Shown here in pieces: positions 37,101 to 47,984 of a stretch of DNA of 64,000 nucleotides. Made by a program: the position numbers and the translations under genes. The stretch spans positions 76,993,412 to 77,057,411 of the forward strand of contig CM043963.1 in NCBI GenBank assembly GCA_014529385.2, in the 5' to 3' direction. Under the pieces are notes generated by a model. That model did not search any database. It saw only the letters and a program-made list of their open reading frames with translations, and was not told the DNA's origin. Source of the DNA: Adiantum capillus-veneris. Lineage: Eukaryota > Streptophyta > Polypodiopsida > Polypodiales > Pteridaceae. Position 1 is the first letter of the stretch, and each line of letters opens with the position of its first letter.

Positions 37101-38088
37101 TGTTAGAGTTTAGGCATCTCTCTAAATTCATCCAATCAATCGAGTTTCTCCCAGGAACAGGTGCTAGGGAGTGAGGGTTGTTTTGTGGTTGTGCCCGGCC
37201 AGTGTGAGGTAGGTTTCTCATGTCAGGTTGTGTCTAGCCATGCTTAGCTTGAGTTTTGGGCTTTGTTACATGGCCATTTGTGCTCTTGCAGGCTCAGAAT
37301 ACTATTCCCCGTCCTCCTGATATTTTTCCCATGTGCCCCATGGGCGTCTGGTTCCACATTCCACCTTATCATGGTCGTGGGGACTTAGGGTTGGGTCGGG
37401 CAGCCAACCTTCTGGAATATATAGGCAAAAGGGGGGGTCACCTTAGTGATGCATTGTAGTTGCTCTGAGGGGCTCCCTTGGGTGCCATAGAGGGGCTTGG
37501 CGCAGAGGCAGAGCAACTAGCATTTTTCTCCAGATCAGCCTACATATTGGCCTATGACTAGCCATCGTTTTCCTGCTCACCATATCAGACCCATCATTTT
37601 TCATGGGCAGCAGATGCAATGCTCGAAGATCGTCTCTACAGTGTAGTGATTGAGATATAGATCCACATTTATATCTAGCTAGGAGGAGATGCACCACATC
37701 TATGCTCTCAGAGCATATTGGAGGTGATGTCCATGTGGAGACCATGTCAGCGGTCTTGTGTGCAAGATCAGTTAGCACTATTAGTAGCAGTCCCATTTGT
37801 GTGCACCTCGGCTCTATCCATCGGGCATGTCCCTTTGATGGCAAATTATCCTTGGTCACTTGTATGAGCAGAGTGTTATCAACATGGAGATTCTTCCCCA
37901 AATCTCTCTCTCTCTCTCTCTCTCATTCTCAGATGTCCTGCTTCTTTCTACCTCAATGATCTCTCTTCTCTACAAGTGTGCCTTGTTCATGTGTTTGGCA
38001 TTGTAGGTGTCTAGATTCGAGTTGAAGTACCCACCCGAGCACGAGCCAATTCTTTTCTTCATTGCATCTTCCACTACCACCTTTGACA
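37101..38088 (+). repeat. LARD-like 3' LTR
   Basis: 988 bp. Contains a (TC) run at about 37903-37924 and the extra block missing from the 5' LTR. Confidence 0.78.
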
Positions 38089-38514
38089 CTCCCCCCGCCC
38101 ACCCCCACAAACAGCTTCAGACAAAAGCATCCAAAGTGTAATTGGTGATTTCTTTCTCAGTTTGGTGCCAATTTGGGCCTAGAAAAGACCGACTTGTTGT
38201 CAGTCCCAAACATACACTTTGGTAAAAAAATTCCCCCAAGCATTGCACCAATTAACACATATCCTTGACTTTTGAAACTCGTAAAAGTCTCATAATTGAA
38301 CCAAAATTTGCCATAGTAAGCTCATTTCGGACCCGATCAGAGCCCAAAAAACCAGCATGATTACTAACTCAAATCACATGCACCCAATCCTATTGTTCAT
38401 AGAAAAAACATAGATCCATCATTTGCCTTGATACCTCATCCAAAGATGCTCAAAACTCGCAAAACCAATCAACCTTGGCTAAATTGAGCATAACTTGGCC
38501 AACTTGAGCCCAAT
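38089..38514. other. Spacer before the LINE
   Basis: No gene motif seen. It may be the 5' part of the LINE; the boundary cannot be placed. Confidence 0.4.
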
Positions 38515-38879
38515 TTGAGCATCCTAAAGCACCCAAAACAACCCAATAGTTTCAAGAAGCCAGCAAACAAAGGGAAACTTCAGGTCTCCAACCGATCTGC
38601 TATTCATGCTAGGATCACTGACCATTTAGATTTTGACTCCGAGGACTCTAGTGAGTTCATGCCACCAACCCACAAAGAAACCCCCTTAGCTTGTGCCCCT
38701 TTGGAAGAGCAGGTTAATGCGATGGATGCCTCAGGTATTCGAGACCTCAAGAAGGATGACCCTCCCAACACTGACTTGACCAAATCCTCAAGCAATCCAA
38801 GACCCTCCCCTATGGAAGTCCACAAGGATAACAAGTGGAATCATTCGACTATAGTCCAAACTCCTCTTAGAAGTTTTTT

Positions 38880-38910
<31 letters not shown>

Positions 38911-38937
38911 GGGGGGTGGAGATAGACGCGTTGCTAA
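38515..38937 (+). pseudogene. LINE ORF1-like 3' part
   Basis: A 136-codon open frame just upstream of the endonuclease start. It is Lys, Ser, Pro and Asp rich (KKPANKGKLQVSNRS; DFDSEDSSEFMPPTHKE) with no knuckle, and its end is a run of Phe and Gly made by a T16-G27 homopolymer. The position fits the end of a LINE first frame. Identity as ORF1 is inferred from context only. Confidence 0.4.
38874..38916. repeat. T16-G27 homopolymer block
   Basis: A run of 16 T (38874-38889) followed by 27 G (38890-38916). The G run can form quadruplex DNA and is also a typical place for sequencing length error. Confidence 0.9.
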
Positions 38938-39344
38938 ATGATAGTTCTCTCATGGAATGTGAAGGGGCTCTCTTACAAGATGCTAATTGGATGCACAACA
39001 ACCCTTTTGATTGCATCATATAGTAGGAGGTCAAAACTATAGGATCTAGACCTTGACAAAGCTTTCCACATAATATCCAACTCCCATTGTTGGATTTCTC
39101 ATGTCCACAATCATGGCTCATGTGCGTGTGTTATTGGAGTCCCTATCCAATGGAAGGACATTCTAAGTACTACTTAGAGAGGGCATAAGTGGTGAGCGGT
39201 ATCCCTCTCTTCACCTTACAATGCTAAACTAGTGGTGGTCTACACGAGAGGGTTTGTCTTAGATAGCGCTAAGCTTTGGCAAGAACTGCACGTCCTACAA
39301 GTTCAATCATGATGGCTTGGGATTTTAATATTTTTGAGGTTATA
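38938..39344 (+). pseudogene. LINE ORF2 endonuclease, left piece
   Basis: The ATG at 38938 gives MIVLSWNVKGLS, the start of the apurinic-like endonuclease of plant L1 LINEs (SWNVRGL). Broken pieces follow (WISHVHNHGSCACVIGVP, LVVVYTRGF) and the block WDFNIFE near 39320. It is then cut by the chromovirus that starts at 39345; the continuation is at 57518. Several stops are present. Confidence 0.78.
39340..39344. repeat. Target-site duplication TTATA, left copy
   Basis: TTATA here and at 57513-57517 flanks the chromovirus exactly at its TG and CA termini. Confidence 0.92.
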
Positions 39345-40536
39345 TGTAACATTTAATGGTCTAAAAACTTATGTGTAGCGGAAATTAGCATGAACATAGT
39401 GGGCATTTCATTAGAATAGATTCCTAATGATAATTACAAGAGTGCTTGGGTGGAGAGAGCAACAAAAAGCATAACACCTAGTTAGATAGCATCGACAATA
39501 CTTTCAAAAGAGAGAGAAATTAAGCTATTGACAACAATTGAGGACCGGATTTTCATGGAGCCGGTCCCCCCTCCAAAAGGCTTTGTATTATGGTTTCTCC
39601 CATCAAGAGAGACATTGTACAATACAATTCTTTGTGTTCCTTCAAGACTAGCTAGTGCAATGAAGATGAAAGCTTCATGCACTAAGCAAAACACTTAACA
39701 AACACAACTTTAATTATCCCCGTTCTCAGACCCAAGACCTCACACACCTTCGAAGATGGTCAGAGCTAGCAGGGTATGAGAGTAGATTGAGAGGAAGAAG
39801 GAGTATCTTACGAAAAAGATGTACATCTCCTCACATAATCACTCATATTAGCATAGCTTTAGCTTAGTAATTATCTTGGTAGAGGAGATGATCATGCATT
39901 GAAGCTTGGCTCTTGGTTGGATTTGCATCCACAAGCCAAGAGTGTGTCGTTGTAGTCTTCTATCTCACAAGCTTGGAGTAGGTGATGAGCTCTCCATTAA
40001 AGCTTGGGAAGAGATAGTCTTCTCTTTCTTCACACATGAGATTGTGTGAGTGTGTGTGTGATAATGCCTTGCAAAAATCAGCCTCCTCTCTCTCTTGGGC
40101 GAGCCCTCTTGCTATTTGCTCTTGCTCCAGCCTCATTGGCCCTCCCCAAGTCAAGCCAATGACCATTAAGAAACATAAGTGATAGCCTTTTGACATGTGT
40201 CCCCCTTTCCCCTTTTGTGAGAGTTTTAGGTAATTTTAATAATTAAACTAAACTCTCATTGGACCCCTTTGCCTCCTGGCCAATAGGAATCAGGCAAGCC
40301 ATTGGGCTCCTGAATGCTCATTGGACCCCTTGTGAGACTGCCCAATAGTCTTCTAGGAGAGTTAATTCCCATTGGTTTCTTTTATTAAGTGTTTTTAAAT
40401 TAATTAAACTAGATTTACTCTAGCCTAATTCTCATTGTTCCACCTCCAAGGCCATCCAATAGGAATTGGGCACACCTTGTGGGCATCTGGGCTAGGGAGC
40501 TGACATGTGTCCCTAATTCCCTTTGTGTAAAGGTAG

Positions 40537-40619
<83 letters not shown>

Positions 40620-40999
40620 CTTTATCTCTCATCCCCTACTCCCAAGGCTCGCCCCCTCCTATGTAGGGATTTGAAAAGACTTTTTTGGTCACACACAAAG
40701 CATCCAATTTCCCCTAGGGTTGACCTTTGGACACAACCTTTGAATTTTGGAACCTTAGCATTTTGGAAGTCTTAATGGGCTGAACCTTAGGGTCTTTTTT
40801 AGCCCATTGTTGCACATGGCTCTTTTGCAGATGCCCCCCCCTTTGGATCCCTATTTTCCCTCCTTTGGATCCCTACTGTGGCCGGTCTGCTAGCTTAACC
40901 AATATTCTAGCTTTTTCTCCCCTAGCACTTCCCCACATTAAATGATCAATTTAATATGAGAAAATCATTTAGGAGAATTAGATATTGATTATTATGACA
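39345..40999 (-). repeat. Chromovirus 3' LTR
   Basis: 1655 bp, the left copy in window coordinates. It is longer than its partner because of a (TG)40 run at 40539-40618 that the other LTR lacks. It contains about ten CCAAT or ATTGG motifs between 40135 and 40469. Confidence 0.93.
40539..40618. repeat. (TG)40 microsatellite present in only one LTR
   Basis: A perfect 80-bp TG run. The homologous point of the 5' LTR (about 57128-57136) has only a short TGTGT and no run. Confidence 0.95.
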
Positions 41000-41394
41000 T
41001 TACCTCTCTCTTGAAATCATAGTCGTCCTCGACTATGGTGTAGAGAAGATAAAGCATATTCATGAGTCCTTTTCTTAGCGGGTAGAAGATCCCTACGTTA
41101 CCCTACGACATCATTCCACAATGGATGACTAGTCCATTTGGCGCTTGAGAGCCTGAGGCTGCCGCAAGCATGTCTGCACATTAGTCCTATCAATCTTCCA
41201 TAGTAGAGTGACAAGCTCTACTTGGTGTTTGGGAGATGTCGTCTCCGCAAACTTGATCTAAGCATGCATACTACTTCATTTTTGTGTACAATAAAGAAAA
41301 AGAGAGTCTTATAAGACAAAAAAAACTTTGTTCATTTTTAACATTTTGTACATTTGCTTACTCTTGGGAAGCATTGTAAGCATTGACAAGGTTT
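41000..41394 (-). other. Chromovirus 3' untranslated region
   Basis: Lies between the chromodomain end and the 3' LTR. A purine tract on the minus strand (AAGAGAGAGG, about 41003-41012) adjoins the LTR and is the likely plus-strand primer. No coding frame. Confidence 0.6.
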
Positions 41395-44300
41395 AGGTTA
41401 TCCTTTAATTGTATGCCTTGCATCCATCTAGCATCTTCAAAAGGATAATTCTTAAACTTAATAAGATATCATCGGATAGTCTTACCGCCTCTTAATACCT
41501 TGTCTTCATGTCGAAGAATGGACTCGGGCTGCAACACCTCCTCTTGGTCCTCGATCTCTGGTGGGTCTTTAATAGTTGGTTCTTGAGGTGGCTCTCCTTT
41601 GTAAGGCTTTGATAGTCTCACATGGAAAGCATTGTGTATGAGCAAATGATTGGGCAACTTGAGTTGATAGGCCATCTCATTGATTGGCCTAAGAATCTGG
41701 AAGGGACCATAGTACCTTTTTGCTAGTTTAGCATAGTACTTTTGGTGGCCCGTAGGATTCTTGCCCGTCGTGTGCCTTAATCGAGCCTTGGGAAACTTTA
41801 ACAAGACCCAATCGTTTTCTTTAAAGGCTTGGGCTCTTCTGTGCTTGTCAGCAGCAGCCTTTGCTGTGAGATAGAGATAACATCCTTAATCTTTTGAAAA
41901 TATTCTTGTAGGTCTCGGCTAAACTCATCTGCAGTGAAGATCTTCCCATGTACCTTAAGTAGCAAGGGACTTTTTTATCTTCCCTCAATTACGTCGAAAG
42001 GTGCTTTTCCCATGGAAGTATGTACAGTGTTATTGTAAGCATACTCCACTAAGGGTAAGTACTTCTCCCATTGGGATCTTTGATCTACTTCCGTTACATA
42101 GGCTTTTAGTAGATCGAGAATGGTTAGGTTAGCTATTTCACTTTGGCCATCCGTTTGTGGATGATAGGCCGAAGAGAAGTTTAGCCTTGTTCCTAAATTC
42201 TCAAAGAGACCCTTCCAGAAATTACTGGTCATTCTAGGATCTCTATCCGACACTATGGACATTGGCAAGCCATGGCACTTGAAAATTTGTGAAATGAAGA
42301 GGGTGATGGGCTTTGATAGTCTTTTTGACAGGTATAAAATGAGCTTGTTTACTGAACCTGTCTACTATCGTCCATATTCCCGTATTCCCATGGATAGACT
42401 TAGGCAATCCAAAGATAAAATCCATGGATATGCTCTCCCATGGTGAATTAGGGATTGGTAAGGGTTGAAGCAATCCAAGTTGCTTCCCTCTATCAAATTT
42501 TGTCTTTTGGCATACCACACATTTAGAAACATACTCTTGTATGTTCACTTTCATGGTAGGCCAATAGAAATATGTTTCAATTCCCTTTAAGGTAGACTGA
42601 ATCCCTCTATGCCCCGCATAAGGTGGAGCATGAGATTCATACATTACTTTCTCACGTAGTGAGTTAGTAACACATAGTCTATTGCCATAGAGAAGATAAC
42701 CATCGTGTAGGGTGAATGGTTCTTCTTTCTTCCCTAATGCAAGGGCTGAAATCACATCTCTAAAATCGGGATCAATAGCATACTCATCTATCATTGAAGA
42801 TAGATCATTGTGAGTTGCTATGGAAACCGCATTCACTCTCGGCCGTCTTGAGAGTGCATCAGCTACTTGATTATGCTTGCCAGCAATGTGAGCAATATGA
42901 AAATGAAATTGCGAAAGGAAATTTGCCCACCTCATTTGTTTGTCGGAGAGATTGGTCTGCGTCATGAAGTACTTAAGACTTTGGTGATCCGTTCGCAGAA
43001 TGAAAAGAGTCCCCAATAAATAGTGCTTCCATGAGTCTAAGGCATGTAGAACTGCAAGGAGTTCCTTTTCATATATGCCTAGAGCTTGCTCAACAGGGTC
43101 GAGCCTTCGACTCTCATAGCCTATGGCATGCCCTTCTTGGAGTAAAACAGCTCCAAGGCAATCACCACAAGCATCACATTGGACCTCAAATGGTTTTGAG
43201 AGATCCGGTAGTGTAAGCACAGGTTGAGAGATAAGCTTTTCTTTAAGCTTTTCGAAAGTAATGTTCTCCTTAGCAGACCATGTATACCTAACGCTTTTCT
43301 TTGTTAGGTCATGTAATGGTCCCGCAATTTGTGAGAACTTTTCTATGAAGCGTCTATAGTATGCACACATACCTATAAAGCTTCTTAGTTCATGAAGATT
43401 CCTTGGTTTAGGCCATCCTTTTATTACCTCTAACTTAGATGGATCCATTTGGATGCCATCTTGAGAGATAATATGACCTAAATAATGAATCTCTTGCAAG
43501 AAAAATTCACTTTTCTTTTGATTAACATAAAGTTTATTCTCTCTTAAAACTTGAAATATTACTTGGAGGTGTTGCTTGTGTTCCTCCAATGAATTAGAGT
43601 AGATGATAATATCATCAAAGAACACTCCAGTGAAGGTTCGATGAGGCCTGAACAGCTTCATCAAGCGGTTGAATGTGGCTGGTGCATTGGTCAAGCCAAA
43701 AGGCATGACAATGTATTCGTAAAGACCAAATGTGGTGCGAAATGCTGTCTTTACAATGTCTTGATCAACTATCCTTATTTGATGATAGCAACTTTTTAGG
43801 TCAATCCTACTGAAGTAGGTCGATCCTTGTAGCTTATCAAATAGGTCTTCTACCCGTGGAACGGGAAACCTATTTTTGATAGTGATCCTATTTAGTGCTC
43901 TATAGTCGACACACATACGATATGTGCCGTCTTTCTTTTGCACTAATAGCACATGTGAGAAAAATGGAGATGAGCTTGGCCTAACCATACCCTTCTCAAC
44001 TCACTCATGCACTTGCCACATAATCTCCTCTTGTTGAGCTTGAGAAACTCTATAAGGAGGTTTGTTAGGCGGTGAACTTCCTGGAAGAAGTTCGATTGCA
44101 TGGTCATCATTACCTCGTTTAGGAGGTAGCTCACAAGGGATGTCGTCAATAAAAACATCTTGAAACCCCTTGAGAAAATTGGATAACTCTAATTCCTTTT
44201 GGTTGCTTTTATTTTCTTTTGCTAAAGCATTAGGTTCATTTTGAGAGTCTTTAACAAAAATCATGTACACGAAAATAGAGCTCTTTATTGACTTGTTGAA

Positions 44301-44553
44301 AGCTGGTGTATGTACAATGGGGATAGTGTTACCCATTTCCTTAGCATCTATATACATGTCTTTTTCCCTGAACTTAAAGGAGATTCTCCTTTAAGGAAAT
44401 TTAACATCGGCAGCTAGGCAGTCAAACCATGGTGCCCCTAGGATTACATCCTCATGCTTGAGAGGAGAGATAAAGAAGTCCTCTTTGTCCACATAGCCTT
44501 GGACATGAAGCCTCAATTTCCCAATTAAGGGAGTGGCTGAAGCTTCTTGCCCC
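41395..44553 (-). pseudogene. pol: Chromovirus pol (protease end to chromodomain), broken
   Basis: Minus strand. The protease end (HEDVILGAPWFD) is at about 44470-44410. Reverse transcriptase runs about 43988-43400 with FFDDIIIYS, both catalytic Asp intact. RNase H is at 43300-42830 (CDACGDCLGAVLLQ, YEKELLAVLHAL, LRTDHQSLKYF). The integrase zinc domain HHCC (CVVCQKTK) and core (SMDFIFGLP, SDRDPRMTSNFW, DGQSEIAN) follow, then the GPF/Y-like module YYGPFQIL. A chromodomain at about 41544-41395 (ILRHEDKVL ... YLIKFKNYP) would guide insertion by binding modified histone tails. Breaks: TAA at 44391, a stop near 43992, a frameshift near 42260, TAA at 41975, and TGA at 41469-41471 inside the chromodomain. 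Confidence 0.93.
44550..44553. repeat. Target-site duplication CCCC of Tat-2, left copy
   Basis: CCCC lies directly outside the TG end here and directly outside the CA end at 53812-53815. Removing Tat-2 and one CCCC restores the chromovirus protease reading frame, which confirms the junction. Confidence 0.85.
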
Positions 44554-45386
44554 TGATGGGGGCTTTTCACAAGCCAAGCTCCCATACCCCTCTTCTCTCG
44601 TCCCCACCCCATGAAAACCCCCTCTTATGGAGGGAGTGATAAAAAGCATTGGAAAAAGTAAGAAAAAAATAAAGTATGATTATGTAAATATATAAGAAAG
44701 GTAAAATAGGCCACCTCATGCCTGCGGGGTAGCCCATCCCCACCTTGCCTCCTTTTTCTTCACTGTTGCCCCGTCGGGTGTCCCTTTTCCTCTCCCCCAC
44801 TCAAAAGGTCAACCCCCTCTCTCTTCCCCTTGTCCTTTCTTCTTTCTCTCTCCCCTCAAGCTACCCCACCTCTCACCAATAATGCATTGTAACTCACCAA
44901 TAATGCACCCTAACTCACATGCAACTTACCCTATCTTCCAAAATAGTATACCCCACCCCCTCTTTCTCTCTCCTATCATATCCCATGACCCAAATACCCC
45001 CCTCTCTCTCTAAAGGGCGCCATGTCTCTTGTCTTGTAGCTAAATAACCTCCCCCACACTCACACATACTTAATTTCACTGAAAAAGGTGCCCACAGACC
45101 CATCCCTACCCGGTGGTTACCTGATTTTTCTTGTGTTCACACACATCTGCACACAGATTCACCTCTGAACACACTCCCCTCTCTCCCCTCTTGTAATTAC
45201 TTTATTCTCCATGTCACCTCTCACTTTTTTTCATCAACCCATCTCTCTCTCTTAGTCTCTCTCTCATGAGACTGCTGTTCTGGCACATATACACACAGCC
45301 AGACAAGTGGGGCCCACAGTCACATGGCCTATGTAGATAATGGTTTCTTCATTTCTAAATTCTAGAATTTCTCCCCCCTCCTCCCC

Positions 45387-45394
45387 TATATAAA
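45387..45394 (+). promoter_or_regulatory. Tat-2 LTR TATA box
   Basis: TATATAAA with C-rich and G-rich arms on either side. The same site is intact in the 3' LTR at 53094-53101. The AATAAA at 45697, about 300 bases downstream, is a plausible polyadenylation signal, which would make the R region short. Confidence 0.7.
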
Positions 45395-45860
45395 GAGGGG
45401 TCACCATCACACTAAGGACACACACCATCACCAAAGAGTACACTATGCACTGTGTGTGCCTAGTGCACACACACACACCCACACCATCACCATCACCGCA
45501 ATCACCATGCTCGTCTTAAGCATGACCTCTACACCCTTGGGCTATGGAAGATGAAGGGAAACTAAATGAAGGATGATGGCCGTAACCCTCGTGCGAGTCT
45601 TCGCCATCAACTCCCACCTATCCGCCATGTGCTCTACCACGCTCTCCCTTCTCATTACCCTACCCTATGCTCCCCATTTCATCGCCTTATTCTCTAAATA
45701 AAGCTTGAGGTTTTGTGAGTATGTTTTCTTGCAATGTTTTGCCCATGTGAGGTGTGCGGAATCGCCACCTAGTCTTGTGTTTGGAGTGAGCTTGTGTATG
45801 TGTGAAGGGTGTGCGGATTCGCCATCCTTTTGTGGTGCCTAAGTACTAAGCCGCTATAAA

Positions 45861-45906
45861 CCCCCCCCCCCCCCCCCCCCCCCCCCCCTCTCTCTCTCTC
45901 TCTCTC
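45861..45906. repeat. C28 run followed by (TC)n
   Basis: 28 C bases then a TC run. The 3' LTR has only 21 C at 53566-53586, so the tract changed length after insertion or is mis-sequenced. Confidence 0.9.
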
Positions 45907-46119
45907 ACTTGATCTCATTCCCTTTCCTCTTCATCATTACTCCCAAGCATCCATCTCTCTTGGATAAAAACTTTGTTATGGTGGTGTGTTGTTTGCGTCC
46001 TAGCCGCTGAAGCTAGGTGGTGCCCCTGTTTGCTTTACCATGACAGGCTCGAGGCGCGCCATTCGGTCCCCGGTGTTTTAGAGGCCGTCGGGGTTTGGGG
46101 TTCGCTTTTCTCCCGTCAT

Positions 46120-46139
46120 TTGGTGCCCCCACTGAGGAT
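46120..46139 (+). promoter_or_regulatory. Tat-2 primer-site-like sequence
   Basis: TGGTGCCCCCACTGAGGATC starts one base after the LTR. The TGG start and position fit a primer site. The donor tRNA is not clear to me; it resembles a diverged Asp-type site used by other Tat elements. Confidence 0.6.
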
Positions 46140-46191
46140 CTTTTCATGAAACCCTTCAATTTACAAGACTGAAGCCCCTAAACTATTGTGA

Positions 46192-46656
46192 ATGGATGAA
46201 TGGCTAGCAGGATTTGCTAATTGGACGACAGAAGAAGAAGAGCTCCAAGCACAACTAGACGAACTCCGCATCTCCATCGAAGCTCGAGTGCCAGGCGTAA
46301 CGGTAATTGATTTGCAGTGGGAGAGTCAACCAACACGCCAAACCCAGTGGATATACATAGGCCAAGTGCCAAGAAGAAGAAGGAGAAGGTGGAAACCATG
46401 TCCGCAACCTACAACCAACCCACAACAACAAAATGGAAGGAGCTCTACACAATAGAGAATCAACACTATTCTACTTTGAGAATCGGGTAACTCAAGTCAC
46501 CGAGGTAATTATTACAGTCAATTTTCAAGTCGCACCTGATGCTGCAGCACAGATAACGGAATCATTGGCTCACACTCTCACTAGAGAAACTAGGGATCTA
46601 CTGAGTTTGTTTCAAGAAAGAACACCACCCTCTCCCACAAGCTTGGACAGTGACTA
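46192..46656 (+). pseudogene. Tat-2 pre-gag ORF
   Basis: Upstream of gag, an ATG at 46192 opens MDEWLAGFANWTTEEEELQA, an acidic helix-like start. Coding-like character then passes through two other frames (a KKKKEKVE segment at about 46366; then ENRVTQVTEVIITVNFQVAP to TSLDSD at 46656). It is probably one decayed frame with two frameshifts, about 155 codons. Ogre-type Tat elements carry an extra frame in this place, and that context is the main support. No domain is recognised. Confidence 0.5.
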
Positions 46657-46976
46657 AGCACTTCTAAGCTTCACATGAATCAGTACAACCTACCTCAAGA
46701 CAGATCACACATACCAACACGTATACGCTCAATCAAGGTAATACTGGATTTGAAGGCTCACTACCAGCACGTCATTGACACCATGCTGGGTGGGGAGCGA
46801 TTTTTTGAGGTTCTGGCATCAGATCAACCATTTGTCCTACCTTTGGTACAAGGCAATGTACCGTTTGAAGTTTTAATCTATGTCCTAGTATAAGAGGGTA
46901 TACACGCCTCCTTGTAAAGAAGAAAAAAACTTTTGCAAGTTAAGCAGTGTGTCTTTCTAGCTCTCTCTCAGTAATC

Positions 46977-47984
46977 ATGGCAAGTGTAGCATTTCCAACA
47001 TTTAAAGGAAAGAAGGGGGAGGATTTGGTAACAGACTTCCTAGATGACTTTGAAGTAGCATGTGTAGTGAGCAAGAAAGATACGGATGAATCCCGGGTTA
47101 GAATCTTTAAGCATCTCATGAAGCTAGAAGCTAAATCATGGTACAATGCACTTCCACAAGCAACCAAGGATGACTGGGAACCCTTAAAAACCGCTTTTAA
47201 GAGGCTCTTTGGGGGAGGTACCACTTCAGAAAAGTTGTGGGACAAGTTGAGAGACTTGAAGCAGGAGGGTCTTTTAGAATATGCCACCTATGAGTCCAAA
47301 TTTGTGGATTTGTGGGAATGGTGGGTTGAGTCACTGGCAAGGGGGGAAGCTGCACCTGATTTCCTAAAAAAAGATCAGTTCACGCATGGCTTATGACCGC
47401 TTCTCAAGGAGAAGGTGAAAGGTAGATTCCCGGATACGTACGAGTTAGCCGTTGAGATTGCTCGCCTTAAGGACAAGAAGCTGCGAATGAAAGCCAAAGA
47501 AACCGAGTCAACAGAAATAGCAACATCACGTCGACCAGCAACTACGACAACCACCATTCCACCACCACCACCGGCTCTTGGGGTAAGAGATGACCAACAA
47601 GATATGTTGGCCCATATTACTGACCAACTGCAGAATTTGTCTGTCCACTTAATACAACAAGGGAGGAGTCAAGAAAGAGATCAAGACCCTGGAAGAGCAC
47701 GACGACAAAACAGGGAGTATCATTGCTACAACTGTGGAGAAGACGGTCACGGTATGTACTACTGTCCCAAACCACGACAAAACTATAATAGAGGAGGTAG
47801 GAGGAACCAATTGTCACCCCCTAGAGAAAGAACACCCCCACCCTGAGCACCACCCCCACCAACACAAATTCTACGTCCACCCCAGACACCACTACAAGCA
47901 TCCATTCCACCTCTTCCACCAGCCCCACCACCTGATCGCCCTGTAAACATCATAAGGCTAGAAGAAAAAGGAAAAGCCGTAGTA
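46977..47984 (+). pseudogene. gag: Tat-2 gag (two TGA codons)
   Basis: The start ATG is 46977 (MASVAFPTFKGKKGEDLVTD), preferred over the in-frame ATG 46947 because Tat-1 gag starts at the equivalent point. The gag domain follows (SRVRIFKHLMKLEAKSWYNA), then a Pro/Thr-rich linker and a CCHC knuckle, CYNCGEDGHGMYYC, at 47724-47765. TGA at 47394-47396 and TGA at 47844-47846 interrupt an otherwise uninterrupted frame that continues into protease. Each could be a CGA changed to TGA. Confidence 0.9.

Larger units (their letters stand above)
32772..38088 (+). mobile_element. Non-coding LTR retrotransposon (LARD-like)
   Basis: Direct LTRs at 32772-33706 and 37101-38088, both TGTTAGAGTTTAGG...TTTGACA. 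A primer site (TGGTATCAAAGCCC) abuts the 5' LTR and a short G-rich tract (GATAGGGGG) precedes the 3' LTR. The 3.4-kb interior has no protein that I recognise in six frames, the profile of large retrotransposon derivatives. The LTRs differ by many substitutions and several indels, including a block of about 100 bp at about 37278-37380 present only in the right copy. No target duplication is visible (CCCAT before, CTCCC after), so the ends may come from different insertions or a rearrangement. Confidence 0.75.
44554..46118 (+). repeat. Tat-2 5' LTR
   Basis: 1565 bp, TGATGGGGG...CCGTCA. It holds a TATATAAA box at 45387-45394 within CCCCTATATAAAGAGGGG, an AATAAA signal at 45697-45702 and a C28 run at 45861-45888 followed by a TC run. 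Confidence 0.95.

Noticed and set aside
37443-37901. A 152-codon minus-strand frame
   Set aside because: It lies inside the LARD-like 3' LTR and overlaps a TC run; no recognised domain.
39482-39694. A 70-codon minus-strand frame repeated at 56084-56296
   Set aside because: It lies in both chromovirus LTRs; open by chance, with no known motif.
44567-44800. Minus-strand ORF of 77 codons, repeated at 52274-52507
   Set aside because: It lies wholly in the Tat-2 LTR and is duplicated only because the LTR is. The translation has no motif, and the frame is antisense to the LTR transcript.
45264-45482. Identical 72-codon minus-strand frames here and at 52971-53189
   Set aside because: These are LTR sequence on the antisense strand around the TATA box; the repetition comes from the LTR pair.
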